From Bradysia coprophila (Eukaryota; Arthropoda; Insecta; Diptera; Sciaridae), in contig NW_023503501.1 of NCBI RefSeq assembly GCF_014529535.1, positions 7,394,504 through 7,458,503 on the forward strand: a stretch of 64,000 nt of DNA, written 5' to 3'. Positions within the stretch are counted from its first letter, which is position 1. Each line of letters starts with the position of its first letter. The notes below the pieces were generated by a model. It saw only the letters and a list, made by a program, of their open reading frames with translations. It searched no databases and was not told the DNA's origin. Below, one piece after another: positions 1 to 12,891 of the stretch. The translations under genes and the position numbers were made by a program.

Positions 1-53
1 TTTTTCGGTTGAAAACTTCAACTGTACATACCTCCGTGTGGATGAATTTTAAA

Positions 54-300
54 CCCTATTTGCCCCAAAAGTACATGGCAATTACCTTTCCAATGACACC
101 CCACACGACTCTGTACGGCTCGTGTAATTGAAGAAATTTTTGTAAGCAAAAGTGCAAGTTTTGGGTTTTTGATGACCTCTTACCAGCCATTTAATAATTT
201 TTTTGAAAGAGGTTTTGGCTTCTGGGGTCGAATACCTTATTAGGTACATATAAAATTTTTTAATAGAAAATACGTCCGATGTCGGTATTCTGTTTTTCAG
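54..300 (+). repeat. Dispersed repeat family R1, copy 1
   Basis: A diverged non-coding stretch that recurs at about 1100-1340 and 12892-13120 in the same orientation. All three copies share a core reading roughly GTACATGCAATTACCT followed by CTAATGACAC. Copies 1 and 3 also share a 5' block (CCTATTTGCCCC) and a 3' block (TTTTGGCTTCT, then GG.AC.T..TAGG). I see no terminal inverted repeats, coding capacity or target duplication, so the class is unknown. It may be a SINE-like element or a fragment of a larger transposon. Confidence 0.6.
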
Positions 301-570
301 AAGAATTCTTCATTTTCGTCGGTTTCTCCTACCTGGTTTACTTTAACTCTGTCGTGTACAGACCTTATGAATTTACTGGTAAACTACTGGTGTGGCTCAC
401 GCTTGGCAAAACAACAAATTAACAGGCAATTACGTAATACACTCATCATAGGACAAGCACAGTTAAAGACGTTATTACCATTTTTTCAATAGATTGAATC
501 GTAACACACAATTGGTTTTACCAATAATCTCTCTCATCGAAGTAGACTTTGGCCCAAGTCTTATAGAGGG

Positions 571-935
571 TTAGGCCTGTTCATTTTAGAGAAATAGTCT
601 CAAATTATCTGGCATGGTGTCTATCTGGTCCGGAAGGCTAAAATATTGGACCCGTATTTTTTTTAGAATTTTAAAAAATTGTTTAGATCTGGGGAGCGAA
701 GCATTTGTTCATATGTACGAATGCGTTGGTTAGAAGAGTAAAAAAGATATACACCATCATTCTCCTCTCTTCTAACCAACGCTTTCGTACATTTGAACAA
801 ATGCTTCGCTCCCCAGATCTAAACTATTTTTTAAAATTCTAAAAAAAATACGGGTCCAATATTTTAGCCTTCCGGACCAGATAGACACCATGCCAGATGA
901 ATTTGAGACTATTTCTCAAAAATGAACAGGCCTAA
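571..935. mobile_element. Long-armed foldback transposon (hAT-like MITE)
   Basis: Two inverted arms (571-738 and 767-935) match almost base for base around a loop of about 28 bp. The ends read TTAGGCCTGTTCA. The motif TAGAGGG sits directly outside both ends (564-570 and 936-942), extendable to 8 bp (ATAGAGGG) if the terminal A is shared. That is a target-site duplication of hAT size. There is no transposase, so the element is non-autonomous. The few mismatches between arms suggest a recent insertion or ongoing arm conversion. Read-through transcription would give a near-perfect hairpin of about 168 bp. Confidence 0.85.
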
Positions 936-1099
936 TAGAGGGTCCAAATCATACCGAGAGTGAGGTTATTGGCTTTACAATTTTTGAATCTAGTAACACC
1001 TTGTTGTTTCTGTTGATGGTTTACCATCTGTTTCTGGATAGACCGTTTTTATAGTCTTGATTGAACTTTCGTTCTGCGCCAATGTCTTTTTTTCGTAAT

Positions 1100-1340
1100 T
1101 TTAGTCGTACAGTCGTACATGCAATTACCTTTCTAATGACACTTCAACAGGCCTTGCACGTGTCGTGCAGCCGGAGAAATTTCCATAACAAAAGTACACA
1201 TTTTCGGTTTTTGATCGGTTTTGATAAGCATCGACGAATTTTCAAAAAAATATTTTTGAATTCTAGGGACCAATCCAGGCACAAATAAAAAAAAGTTCTC
1301 TGGAAAATGCCTCCGATTTCGGCAGGTTGTTTTTCAAACG
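1100..1340 (+). repeat. Dispersed repeat family R1, copy 2
   Basis: Shares the core TACATGCAATTACCTTTC then TAATGACAC, plus the downstream CTCCGATTTCGG block, with the copies at 54-300 and 12892-13120. It lies just downstream of the giant gene, while copy 3 lies upstream of that gene, so the gene is bracketed by direct copies. A 75-codon open frame that runs through it looks spurious. Confidence 0.55.
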
Positions 1341-1704
1341 AATCCCTTTATCTGAAAGTAATAGGAGTAGTAGCTACTGTGTTCAAACCATTTATTTAGG
1401 ACGTAGGTCACAATTTAAATTGGTATAATAATAATTAATTTACAAATAAAATATTTCGCTCAAATCTCTCGTGGGTGGGATTGTTCCCAAAATTGAAGCT
1501 ACATTTCCTACATTAGTAATTTAAATTGGGATTTTAAAAGTTTGAAGCATCCTAAATCTGATGATGTTTAGTAAACTGGGTACTTGTTTCACTATACTTA
1601 GGAAAGGGCTAAATAAGCGATTTCGTTTCAATTGTTGAAGCCAATATGTGTGTTTGCAGCAGCTAAAGACAATGAATGTAACCAGTCGATCAATGTAACA
1701 CTAA
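1341..1704. other. Intergenic, nothing recognised
   Basis: AT-rich spacer between repeat copy 2 and the 3' end of the giant minus-strand gene. I see no open frame, repeat or RNA gene. Confidence 0.5.
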
Positions 1705-1710
1705 TTTATT
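1705..1710 (-). terminator. Candidate poly(A) signal of the giant gene
   Basis: AATAAA on the minus strand, about 105 bp beyond the TAA of the gene ending at 1815. Other A/T-rich variants lie closer, so the cleavage site used is uncertain. Confidence 0.4.
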
Positions 1711-1814
1711 GAATAAAATGTTCATTTCGTCATGATATTACAAGAATAAAACATTTTCAGAATGTTCAACATCACAAATTTACAGATTATTTACGCTTTA
1801 AACGAAAAAATTAT

Positions 1815-4800
1815 TTAATTTATTCCCTTCTTCATTGCCTTCTCCAGTATGGCTGAAACATGAGACTCTTTTCGAATGAATGAATGATGAGCCTCGATAA
1901 TTTTTACGGCTAATTCAACCGGATTGCTTTGAAACTTGCACTTCTTCACGCATCGCGATATTGCCGCCGAGTGACTACGATTCTCCGGCAGCACGTACGA
2001 ATTCGGAGTAATGATTCCCTCTTCGAATGCCAGCTCCAGTTCAACCGTGCGAGGCGTTGGAATCAATCCCATAAAACCACAATAGGCATTTTGTTCGACC
2101 TCACTGCGAAAGTACATCGATCCAGCGTACATAGCAATTTGAACTTCATCGTCCACTTCAATGCGATTGCCAGAATGTGTGTTAATGCCAGTGACTTCCA
2201 AGCTCTCCTGGTTCCACAAGTTGCTGTGCATTTGGCTTAATCGAGGACGATAACTCATCAACGCGGAGCGAGTACTTTTCCGAAACAATGGCAGCAACAT
2301 GTTGGCCTCATATGAACTCAGCAGTAAAAATATGTCGTCGCCTTCGCGATGAATGATGTGCGCTATCCACCACACGGGACGCATATATTCTTCGGAATTT
2401 CCACTTTCCACCACATTAACGAAGTCGCTGGTGACGTACAAATTTTCCGACCAAGGCGAAGTGATACCCCGATACGCACCGTACATCGGCTTATCCAGCA
2501 AACTTTCATGAAACGACAGAATGCTCCTTTCAAATCGCATTTTGCGGAAACTTTGCGATGTGACACCGTTTTTTATGAGATTTTCTAACCGGTCGTCGAA
2601 TACCGGAACAACTGCTGTTGCTGGGGCTGGTCTTTCAATTTGACGTTGTTCCTCTAGCTCGTGTTCCAATTCCTTTTCTTGTTCCTCGTCGAAACTTTGA
2701 GTGTATCGTTCCAGTCGCGGTGCCTGTTGAGATAGTTTTTTACCCACACCGTCGTGGATGGATTTGACCATTTCAACAATTTCGCTTTCGTTTTCATGGG
2801 CTTGGATCAATTTGTCGAATTGATTTTTCGAAATTTGGGTGAGCAGTGCCGACTCTTTTATGCCATACATGTCTTTAAGCGTGACATATTCATTGTCTTT
2901 GCATTTCAAATGCAACTGTTGCAACGCATCCGCTTCTTCACAATTCTCGTGGATTCTATGTGCTACCAATTTCTTGGTATAATTGTACGCAGCAGCCGAC
3001 CAATGGGCAGTATTCTCTTCTTCAAATCGTTTACTGTTCCCAGAAATGAACTCAAGGACGTCTTTACTCGTCGGTTTCGCATCATTACCAAGGTTGCACC
3101 GTTCAAGTATTCGAACATGTGCCTCGTAGGACGCAAAAAACACAATTGAATGGCCATTACCCAACAGACGCATTCGCATGCATGCCTGAACGGTTTTATC
3201 GCGAGTAATGTCTCCAGACAGTGTAACGCAAGCCTTCCAACCCAGTGGGAATTTCAAATCAGTGCCACGGGTATGTGAATCGTCCAAGTACACCAAACAT
3301 CTGTCCAATTTGTTACGATAAACCGAATAGTCGAATTCGGTACGGACACCATTCCGGTCGACGGTCATCAGAACATCATTTCGGTTGAAATAAACGGTAG
3401 CGTCGAAGTGCTTCGAATCGACGAAATTGAGCCATTGGGTTGCGACTTGCTCGTTATTCAATTCGAGCATACACGCACCGGCATCTAACAACACGGGAAT
3501 TCGCCGTTTGGCCAGCAAGATTAGAATTTGTGGTCCTCGAACATTAGCTGGTAGACGATGGTAGCCACTGTTTTCCGGTCGCAACAGAATGTTGCGAACA
3601 TTGTCATTGGTCTGCTCCAATTTCTTCAAATCATTCTGTTTAATCGGCAGCGGTAGAATGTTTTTCGTATCGTTCGTGCCACTGAATCCAGACACCGTAT
3701 GCGTTAAATTATCGCTGACCAAATCCCACGCCGTACACATCAGCTTATGTTCGAATGTCTTAGCTTCTCGCGGGAACACCAAATTCGACAGCCAAAAGTC
3801 GATGACACACATATTGTGCTTGAACAGCGGAAAAACCAGTTCATTCCGCTGCTTCGGATCACTCAAATTGACGCCAGTATACGATTGTATGCTTTCGTGC
3901 ACTAGTTGGTATGGTACGCTTTTGAGCCAGCCGGAGTAAATTTCGGCCGAATTCTGTTGACTTTCCAATATTGTGAACACTTGACGGAGTTGCGTTTCGT
4001 TCAGACCTGAAAGAAGGCATTTGAAAATGGGTTCGAGTCTAGCGACTATTAAAATGCAAAACCAATTCACCAACCTGAGTAGTAGTAACTCAGTTGAGTT
4101 AAGCATATCGCCACGTCTGGATGGCCAAATTCGGTCATTTCGGCTGTGAAGAAAACGGCAATTTTCAGCAAAAATGAAATTACGGCAAAAGTCCCATCGA
4201 ACCTACCGGCAACATCTTTTGCCTTGAATGGTATTGCCATTTTTCGTGGTCCATTTTCGTTCACGCCATAGTTAACACGCCACCGTTTACTCAGCACAAG
4301 TTGTAGAACATTGAATCTTAGGAAGCCGCAAAGTATCAAAATGGTCGTTTGTTGAGCGGACGAGAGATCCTTCAGTAAATCGTTGTAATCTTTCGCTGAC
4401 ACATCTCCTTCATCTAGTAACAGTCGTAGCGTTTGTTTCGTTTGATGGACCAGTCCCAGTGAAAAGCTCAGAACTCCGTCCAATATGTCGTCGATAAGTT
4501 TCAACTTGAGCCGATTATAGACAAGATCGTCAAAAATTCGACACGGCGTAAAGACATCCGATCGAAAATCCATCGTCACGTTTCCGGTCACTTTGCCATG
4601 TTTAGCGTAATCGCTGTCGAATTCCATTTTCTCATCGCCGAAGTGTTGCCACAGTTTGTACAGGTGAACTGGTAACTGTTTTAACAATGCCTGAATGACT
4701 GTCCACCGTTGAGCACCACCATCTAAAGACAGTTGCTCTCCCAACGTGTAAATAAGTTGATATTTCGGCTGCAAAATGGCATCGGACTCGTCTAATATGT

Positions 4801-7800
4801 TTCTGACGTTTTCATTCAGCCATTTGTGTGTTTGTAATAACGACTCAGCAGCGCCCTCCATTTCGATTTTGTTGGGTGCTTCGTATATCTTCAGTTGAAA
4901 CGATAGACGATATTCGGGCAGTGTTAGGACGACACCTGAAACGAAAACGGAGTTTCGTTAGATCGGTTTGGGATAGGAAATGAATGTCCAACAGAATTTA
5001 CCTTTGAGACGTCTGCATTCAACATAAATGTCCAACATTGTTTCCGCATACTTGCCGATTGGCATATCTCGGCGGCAAGGAAATGTGTACAGACGCCGAT
5101 TAAGCATTCCACCCAAACACTGACGCAATTCTTTCTGGTTCGTTGCGAACAATGATTTCAAGACAGTGACCTGGCACAACTGTTGTGCGTTCGCCATTTT
5201 AGTGGCCAGCAGCGGAACGATAACAGACGTTTTCCCCTCGCCCATATTCAACTGTAAAACGGAATGTTTTGTCCCAATTTCCGGTGGATCGATCATCCGT
5301 TGAGCGACCTCAATCTGTATGGGTCGAATGGTTACATTCTGCTCGATTTCGAAAATTAACCATTCCGGATACTCGAACGGGAGCCAATTCGTATGCGGTT
5401 CATTTTTCAGCTCCTGATCCAATGCAACGTTCATTTCGGGCTTTTGAGCATAGATTCGTATGCGGCGATCACGTTGTTCGCGCACAATTTGCACACCGAC
5501 TGCAGTGATTATTGATCTCAGGTCCGGATGTTGTGTTGGCGAAAGTAGTTGTGGTAGCACGAAACTCAACACTAGCCGTGGATACATTGTCGAATCGACG
5601 AGATGTTTGACGTCATTCGGTGATGCGATGCTGTTGTAGGTACACCACCAGTCTGTTTCAGTTGTTTTTGCCGGTTCAGTAGAAATTCGTTTTGATTCCG
5701 ATACTTCTGTGTCGAATTGCGATAGATTTGCGATAACTTTCGCGTCAAAATCAACGTAGAATTTGATGAAACGTTTGAATGGTAACTTCTCTGGACACCA
5801 TGGTGATAACTCATCAGACGGCATGGAAGTACCGAGTCGACGCACTTGTATGTCGATCTGTCTAAGAAAATCCATCAGCCGTTCGATGTTTCTCCAATCT
5901 CTCAATTTCTTGTTGATGTGTACGACGGCATCCCGAAGATTTACATTTGGATGGGTGTACTGATGAATGCTTGAATCGCATCGATCACAAGGCCACATAG
6001 AGCGAATGTTCGTCACTATTTTGTGAATGAAATCGCGCACGCCTATCGTATGTCGGATCTCTCTCATTTCGCTGTATCTGCGGCCAAAGTCGGGCTCGGT
6101 CAAATGATCTTCCAAAATCTTTTCAATCGATCTGTAGTTGAACGACCTATCATTCAGATAGAAAGTATTGACTCCGGCCGGTGGATCCAGTCCTTCGAAA
6201 ATGGTCGGATTCGCGGCAACTGTCTGGAGCAACAGGAGAGACTTCAAATCGTCCTTTCTGGTGCTTTCGTACGCCAGCAATCCGAGAACCAGTGCAAACT
6301 TTTCGCGACTAAACTGCCCAGATCGTGCAATATTGTACAACGACAGCCACCGACTTCGGACAGTTTTTGCAGAAAATGTATCGAGAATTTCGTCGTTGAC
6401 ATCCAAATCGAGGGATCCTTTGAGGTCAACATCATCTTTGGTTAGATAATCTGTCACACTAAACGACTTTGGCGAGATAAACTTTTGTTGATGATACAAA
6501 TTGGAGATGGTGCGAACACTGCCCAAGTTCTGGTCGTTTTCATTGTGAAGGTAATGCGTTGCAATCGCATCCTGATGTTTGATGAAAGTCTCCGATAATT
6601 GCAAATTGGGAAAATATGGCAAACATCGGAAGTACTCTCGCACGTTAACATCCAATTCAATTTCGATTTCCTTGTTGCTACCGTTTCCTTCGTCTTTGTC
6701 TTCAGACGGATTCTTTTTCGAATACAAACCGTCCAGTCGCTTACTGTCGGCAATCAACCGATTTGCGATGCATATGAATCCGTCCTGGGCGGCATGAGAC
6801 TGTATAAAGTCGGGCCACTGACATGACTGTAAATTGTTTTTGATCCTACGACTCGGTGCCAATTTTCGAATCAACTCTAATATCGTAAGTGCTTCGTCGT
6901 CGCAATATTCATATGGTGCCGGCGACCATACGAATGCCGACTGCAAAATCTGAAAGGATCGTTCCGTTCCAGACAATCCAGTAAAGGGTTCAGGTAGGCC
7001 ATGTGACGTTAATGCGTGAAGATATGCCAGATAGAACCAAGCCGAATAGCTGCGATTGCTGGCTTTCAACTGTTGACATATTTCGTCGATTTGATAGATG
7101 AAGAACGGTGGATTGTGTAGCGCAGAACCGATATTAATCTCAACAGTTTCGTGATCATACTTTTTCTTGGCTGATATGTTGCCGTGCGGAAGGATCAACA
7201 GCTTGTTCTGCTCCGCTTTTCCATCGGTAGAACTCTCCAATAATAAACCCTGTCGCAGACCATACAGCGTACCGCAATTCTGTTCAATACACACGGTCAT
7301 GCCATTAAATTCATTGGAAATGAGATCGTACGATTGCTGTTGTGTCGACGCGTCGATTAGGAATTTGATGTTCATTCGAACCAATTCGATTTTCGCGATC
7401 CGTGGCTTGTCCATGAAAATGTGAATGTACTTCTTCGACTCGATGCGTGCCAATTGGCTGACGATTTTTTTATAGCTTTCGCTTGTTACGTCCAACATCA
7501 CTTTGTTCGTCTTTTTGTGCAACAGTTTCCCGGCATTCAAATCCAATTCGTATTGAATTCCTTCCGACGACGCAAAGTTGGCATCGCTAAAACAAATCGG
7601 ACGAAATTCGATGGTGTTCTTCGTTTTACACCACCAATGGCTGTGCTTCTGGACCAGCAGGTATGGAATCTCTTCGGAAAAAATGTCTTCTGGTATGTGT
7701 TCACATTCGTCGTCGTTTCCTCGTCTTTCGGTTACAATAACTTTGCCGTTGTTGCCGTAAAAACTGTAGTGGCTGCCTCTGTACTTATATTTTGTGTCGA

Positions 7801-10800
7801 AGCGACCATACGACTCTTGTACTTCGAATATAAATTTTTCGAAGACTCGCTGATAAACCGGGTGTTCGGTGATGGTCTTCGGTAGCCGAGACACAGGCAA
7901 ATTGTTTACCAGAAATTCCCCAGTCAAAGTTCCGATTTGAACGAAATGTTCCACACCGTCAATTGTTGCCGAAATGACCAACGTTTCGGGATGTTCCTCA
8001 ATGGGCTTTAGCCGAAAAATTGCATCTCGAGATCGATTCCACTGCGACTTGACGAAATTGAACACATCGGTCGGATCGTTGACAATGATTCCTTTGACCG
8101 TTGATTCGAGTTGTATCGCAATTTGCTGAACTAATCGTCGGAACATTTCCTGACTAAGCTGTGATGACATGACTTTGTCTTGTTTTTTGGAGCCTTTGTC
8201 GGTCATCATAATGTTGCCGTTAATTGTTACCAAAAACTCCAACCAAAAGCGGACTGCTGTGATGCCGGTTGTGACGCTTCCGGTAAATATTTTGTCGAAG
8301 TGACGATGACGAAAGTGGACAAAAAAGGTTAGAGCTCCTGCGATAGAAATTTCGACCAGATTCGTTCTGAGTTTCTCGACATCGTCCTGGGCATCACCGG
8401 GAGCTTCGTGCATAGCTGTCTGGACTTTATGCATCCAATCGAAGGCGATGTCACGCAGTTTCACCAGCAACTGAACGATACGATCGGCGACATTATCATC
8501 CTCGTTCATTTCAAAAACTCGTACAGCAATCACAACAGTCATGAACAGTTTCAACGGATGTTTCCAATTACTTATCTGCATGTTGATGAACTTATCGATG
8601 AGTTCGATCATAGCACCGGCAAACTTCGGATCTGTAAAGTCTGCATGCGATTCATTCCACTGATCAGCTAACGGATTACTCGGTCCCTTTTCCCAGAGCG
8701 TTTGCATAATAAGAGCTTGCACGGACAACGTTTCGAATGACAAACATTCAGTTTCGATCATTGCGTACAACTTACGCAGCTGTAGCCGATGGCCATCCGC
8801 ACGAAGAGAGCCGAAATTCTTGAATTCACACAGTGTGAGACTCTGCGGACATTCGCATTGCCGAGCTATAACCTGATTTTGAGTGTGAACCGTTCCGCTC
8901 AATGTCCACTGCAGATTTTCGTATGCTGATCCCTTTTCAACAGTCAGGGTGGGACCTTTGTTGGCTGATTGACTGTCGATGTTGGTTGGTATATGTGTCG
9001 CGACCCTATCAGTGCACGCGTATAATATGCAGTTCCGACTGTTTCTTAATCTGCACTTATAAAACGGATCGTCCGGATGCACACCTGAAGAAGGTAAAAA
9101 ATTAGTTTCATGAAAGAGTCAGAGTAAGGTGTAGTAACATACCACTTGTACGAGTGCGTCCGTGTTTTGCATTGACGCTCGTGCCCAAAAATACACGTTG
9201 GCTAGCTGAACGAACATTGTAATCTTCAAGCACATCCATTGCAATCCATTTTTCGCTGATTCGTATTTTCTTAGCAGGTTCATTCAGCAGATCTACCACC
9301 ACATGGAGAACATCTCGCAAACAAGCAATTTCAATTGGTATGCAAAGTTCAAAAGCAACGGCGTTTTGTTCGTCGGGACTTTCCGGAAGCGGATCCTCGA
9401 TTGTTGATACCCGGACGCCACTTATTTTCGCTTCGAGCTTACAACTGCCACACGAGCTTTTGTGCTCCCTTTTTCCGTTCGCATTCACATAGTATTCACA
9501 GTTCATGCCTTTCAATCTCTTTCTCAACTCCGCCACTTCCCTGCGTCGCATTTCATATTCTTCTTCCAATGTCGCCAAAGCTGTTTTCGTTGATTGTTCG
9601 ATGGATTGCATAACATTTTGCATGGCATCGTTTTCCATGGCAAATTGCACGGAAAATGAATCCGATGTCACCTTTTGCTGTTCAATCAGTGACGGTAAAT
9701 CTGGTTTCGAACGCTTCAAAAAATACTTTTTCAGATTGTGAGCAATTTCGCAGTCTTCATACTGAGGCAGTATCAAATTGTCGAATATATCCGGATTGAT
9801 GCCGGCCCGATGTTTCTTCAACATTTCGTGTGTTGCTGTAGCCATTTTGTCCATCAGTGACAAAATCATGGTTTGTGCTAGAACAGTTCGACTGAAGCCC
9901 AACGGATTGTTCTTGTAATGTTGAGCAGCTAACCGAGCGTAAGCAAATGATAACGATCTCATGCGTTCAGGGCCGATATTGATGTTGTTCAGTGTGTAAA
10001 GAATCCAATTTTCAAAGTCGCACAAGAAAATGCCGACATCTACCGGATCTTTAAGCGTGTCGAACAGTTCTACGTCCGGAGCTTCTAGTGAGTCGATGCC
10101 ATGACGTGTGTAAGATTTGACAATTATGCTTCCATTGTTAGCATCCGCTGGAGTGGCAGCACTTCGATCGGTTAAATACTGTCGTAAGTTTGGTATCTTT
10201 TGGTGGACGTCGGTTTCGAAGTCGAGATCGGTCAGGGGTGTCAATGTTGAGTTCTCTTCATGGTCCTTTTGCACTTGCGCTATTTGCTGGTCCAGCTTTG
10301 CTTTCACTTTCGAAATCACCTGTTTCACTTCATCCATTATGGTGGTGTACGTGTCTTCGAAGCCATTCGGAAATGCTTCAAACCTATCCAAATATTCGTC
10401 GTCCAGTACCGACAACAGATTATTGATCTTTTCGATGCGACGTGCCAATTTGGCAAGCATATGCAGAACAACGTCTACGCTCAGGCTGCCGTACATTTTC
10501 GTGTCGTAATAATTACACAAAACTGCCATCACTTTCAGCAGCACCAACTTGTACATTATTTTCCCGATCACATCGCCCCATTGCACGGTCAAGTGGAACT
10601 GCAGCAATGCCTTCATGAATGTCCAGAACGCACAGCGGCGAAATGACTGCATCTGATAATTTTGCTTCCATGCAATTACGTCATCTCGGATCTTTTTCGA
10701 TATTATCGGAAATTCGTTGTGCTGCAAAACGGAATTTTGATGCATGGAAAGCATTGGCACCAGCCACTGGGACACGTATGTATTATTCATGCTTTCATTA

Positions 10801-11516
10801 ACGGCATTGTCGTTGAGGTATTCCAATTGTTGGCTGAACTCTTTCGAATTCAACAATGACGAGAACGCAACTGCAACCGATTGATTTGGTAGCTCCATCT
10901 GTAACGCAACAATTATCCGAAAACGTGAATCAAACGAGCTTTGACCAGTTTCACGTCAATCTGTCAAAATTACCTGAAACTCGCTATGGTCTGCCGTTGA
11001 ATAGACCTCCTCATTCGGAATCAGAACTGGAAAAGTTGAAACTATTGCCGATGTTGTTGATCCAATCGATGAATCGCCGGTCGGTGGAATGTAAATGGAT
11101 ATTCCGCAGTTTTGACTTTTAACGAAAAAGCCAAACATGTCTCCTTCCTTCAATCGATTAATCTCCGATGCTATTATTTGAGCATCGGGCGACGTCATCG
11201 TGTTGTATAGTCCGAGAAATAGTTTTGAACTGCCCGCTAACCAATCACTGGCTTCTGCGATATTCTCCACAGTGTCTACCAAAAGAGCGACCAATGCTGT
11301 TTCAAGTTCTCTTGGATCGTTTGAAACTTTCGGTGTTAACTTTCGCGGCCAAATCACATGCGTGATCATTTCTCCATGTATTCCGGTAGATATGCAACGA
11401 CTCAATCGCATGGGTGTAAACAGTAAATCATTCTCGATATCGTCGGTAATATCGTTCATTCCGTTGAATAGAACGGAGACTTCCATGACATCATCGTCAT
11501 CGTTGTCTACATCCAT
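1815..11516 (-). CDS. Giant DUF6606/DUF3638/DUF3645 protein, 3144 aa, five exons
   Basis: Exons by coordinate: 10974-11516, 9143-10898, 5002-9084, 4075-4935 and 1815-4006. The introns are 75, 58, 66 and 68 bp, all GT-AG, and the sum is exactly 3145 codons with no internal stop. The N-terminus (HVIWPRKLTP near residue 50) resembles DUF6606. A DUF3638 block near residue 2050 carries a P-loop-like MGEGKTS. A DUF3645 block near residue 2655 reads DDSHTRGTDLKFP, then CMRMRLLGNGHS. A charged, possibly coiled-coil stretch lies around residues 640-680, followed by a Cys-rich segment (CGSC). No signal peptide or clear membrane span is seen. The family is known mostly from fungi, oomycetes and other protists and is patchy in animals; its function is not established. 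The P-loop and DExH-like motifs suggest ATP use (inference). A TTTTCAG acceptor at 11532-11538 in an open frame leaves room for a further 5' exon, so the start is provisional. Confidence 0.9.
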
Positions 11517-11539
11517 GATGTTTGGTGTTGTCTGAAAAC

Positions 11540-12400
11540 ATAAAATGAAGTGGATAAGGCAAGAGATAACGTTACAGTTTTTGGGTATCCTCGTTAGCTT
11601 TTCCTCAAACTTTTCAATTCATTCAATTGAGTGGTTCTTAGTCGTAAGAATTAGTATAGCGAACAGCGAACTATCTCCAAGACCATATCGTATTATTAGC
11701 CACCAAAAGTTGATGGTTGGTCGACAAGGTTCATTCTTGATTTATACCGATTATTTTCAAATTCCATACTTCATGTGGTTATCTTCTCCTCTAGTCACGA
11801 TAGAGAGCCCTCACAGAGTTCAAAAACAAAGGCGAGACAACAGTGTTAAGTAGTGCAGCGATTTATCACTGTCTGTCAATCGTGGCCTCTCTGCTCTCTA
11901 GTGGAGCTTGTTTCATGGATTTTAGTCGCTTGAGCAAATCAGTGTTTCTCATTGAATTTTGTTAATCAAAATTTATCAAAATTGGTCGTCTAGTTCCATT
12001 TTAACTTAATTTCGTTTGTTGTAGGTGCTTTGCTCAGATTCAGATGTAGGAGATGTAACTATTTTCTGGCAATTTTTGTTTTCGTTGTCCGAAAAGTAAT
12101 CATAAATTCATTCGATCGCCGAGAGAAATTCTTTCCTAAAACCACCTACCAAAGTCGAACGCATTTCCTATTGGATCCTAGAAAGGTATTCCACCCAAGA
12201 AGTCAAAACCACTTTCAAAAAATTACTCGACGCTTCTGTGGCTAATAAGAAGTGATCATTTTCCGAAAACACGCACTTGTCGGACTAAAATTTCTCCAGG
12301 TACGCAAAACGTATGTACAAGGTCGAGTGTGGTGTATCATGGAAAATAAAGTCTTATTGGGGCTTGGAAGCATCTGCTTTGAACTTTGAGAATTTGAAGT
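11540..12400. other. Upstream flank of the giant gene; promoter not located
   Basis: This stretch should contain the promoter or a 5' untranslated exon of the minus-strand giant gene, but I could not fix either. Open frames here are short and show no familiar motif. Its right end grades into degraded LINE sequence that continues to 12845. Confidence 0.4.
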
Positions 12401-12404
12401 GTTT

Positions 12405-12845
12405 GAAGTTTGGTGCATGACACAAACTGACGAACAGACACTTTCGGTTTTTGAAAGGAGAATTCTTCGATCAATTTTTGGAGGTGTCAATGTGAACGGC
12501 AACTGGAGAAGAAGATACAACCCGAGCTGTACCAGCTTTACAAGGAACCCGATATAGTCAAATTCATCAAATCAATCGATTAAGATGGCTCGGTCATCGG
12601 TCATGTACAAAGAATGAACGAGGAGCGTGTACCACTGAAACTGCTATAAATACAAATCCCGATGGAAGACGCAGACCAGGAAGGCCAAGAGCGAGATGGA
12701 AAGATGCAATTGAGTCTGATCTAAAAGTACTAAGAGTGAGCGACTGGAGAACGTTGGCGCGGAATAGGTCCGATTGGAGAAGATTGCTGGAAGAGGCCAA
12801 AACCAATAGTAGGTTGTAGTAACCGCTTAAGTAAGTAAGTAAGTA
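12405..12845 (+). mobile_element. LINE (non-LTR retrotransposon) 3' tail, frameshifted remnant
   Basis: The plus strand reads TQTDEQTLSVFERRILR then IFGGVNVNGNWRRRYN. After a frameshift it reads ELYQLYKEPDIV..IK..RLRWLGH, and after another NEERVPLKLLYTNPDGRRR, GRPRARWKDAIESDL and RTLARNRSDWRRLLEEAK. This is the conserved tail after the reverse transcriptase domain in RTE/Jockey-type ORFs. The copy ends in a short TAAG microsatellite (about 12830-12845), as is usual for such 3' ends. It is truncated at the 5' side and disabled by frameshifts and a stop. Confidence 0.85.
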
Positions 12846-12891
12846 GTAAATTGCTCATATTTCATCGTAGATGCTTCCATTCCAAGCACTC

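Noticed and set aside
1061-1288. 75-codon plus-strand frame
   Set aside because: It overlaps a dispersed non-coding repeat with no conserved frame between copies.
1929-10801. Many open frames of 60-154 codons on the plus strand across the giant gene
   Set aside because: They lie antisense to long coding exons and have no motifs; they are shadows of the minus-strand gene.
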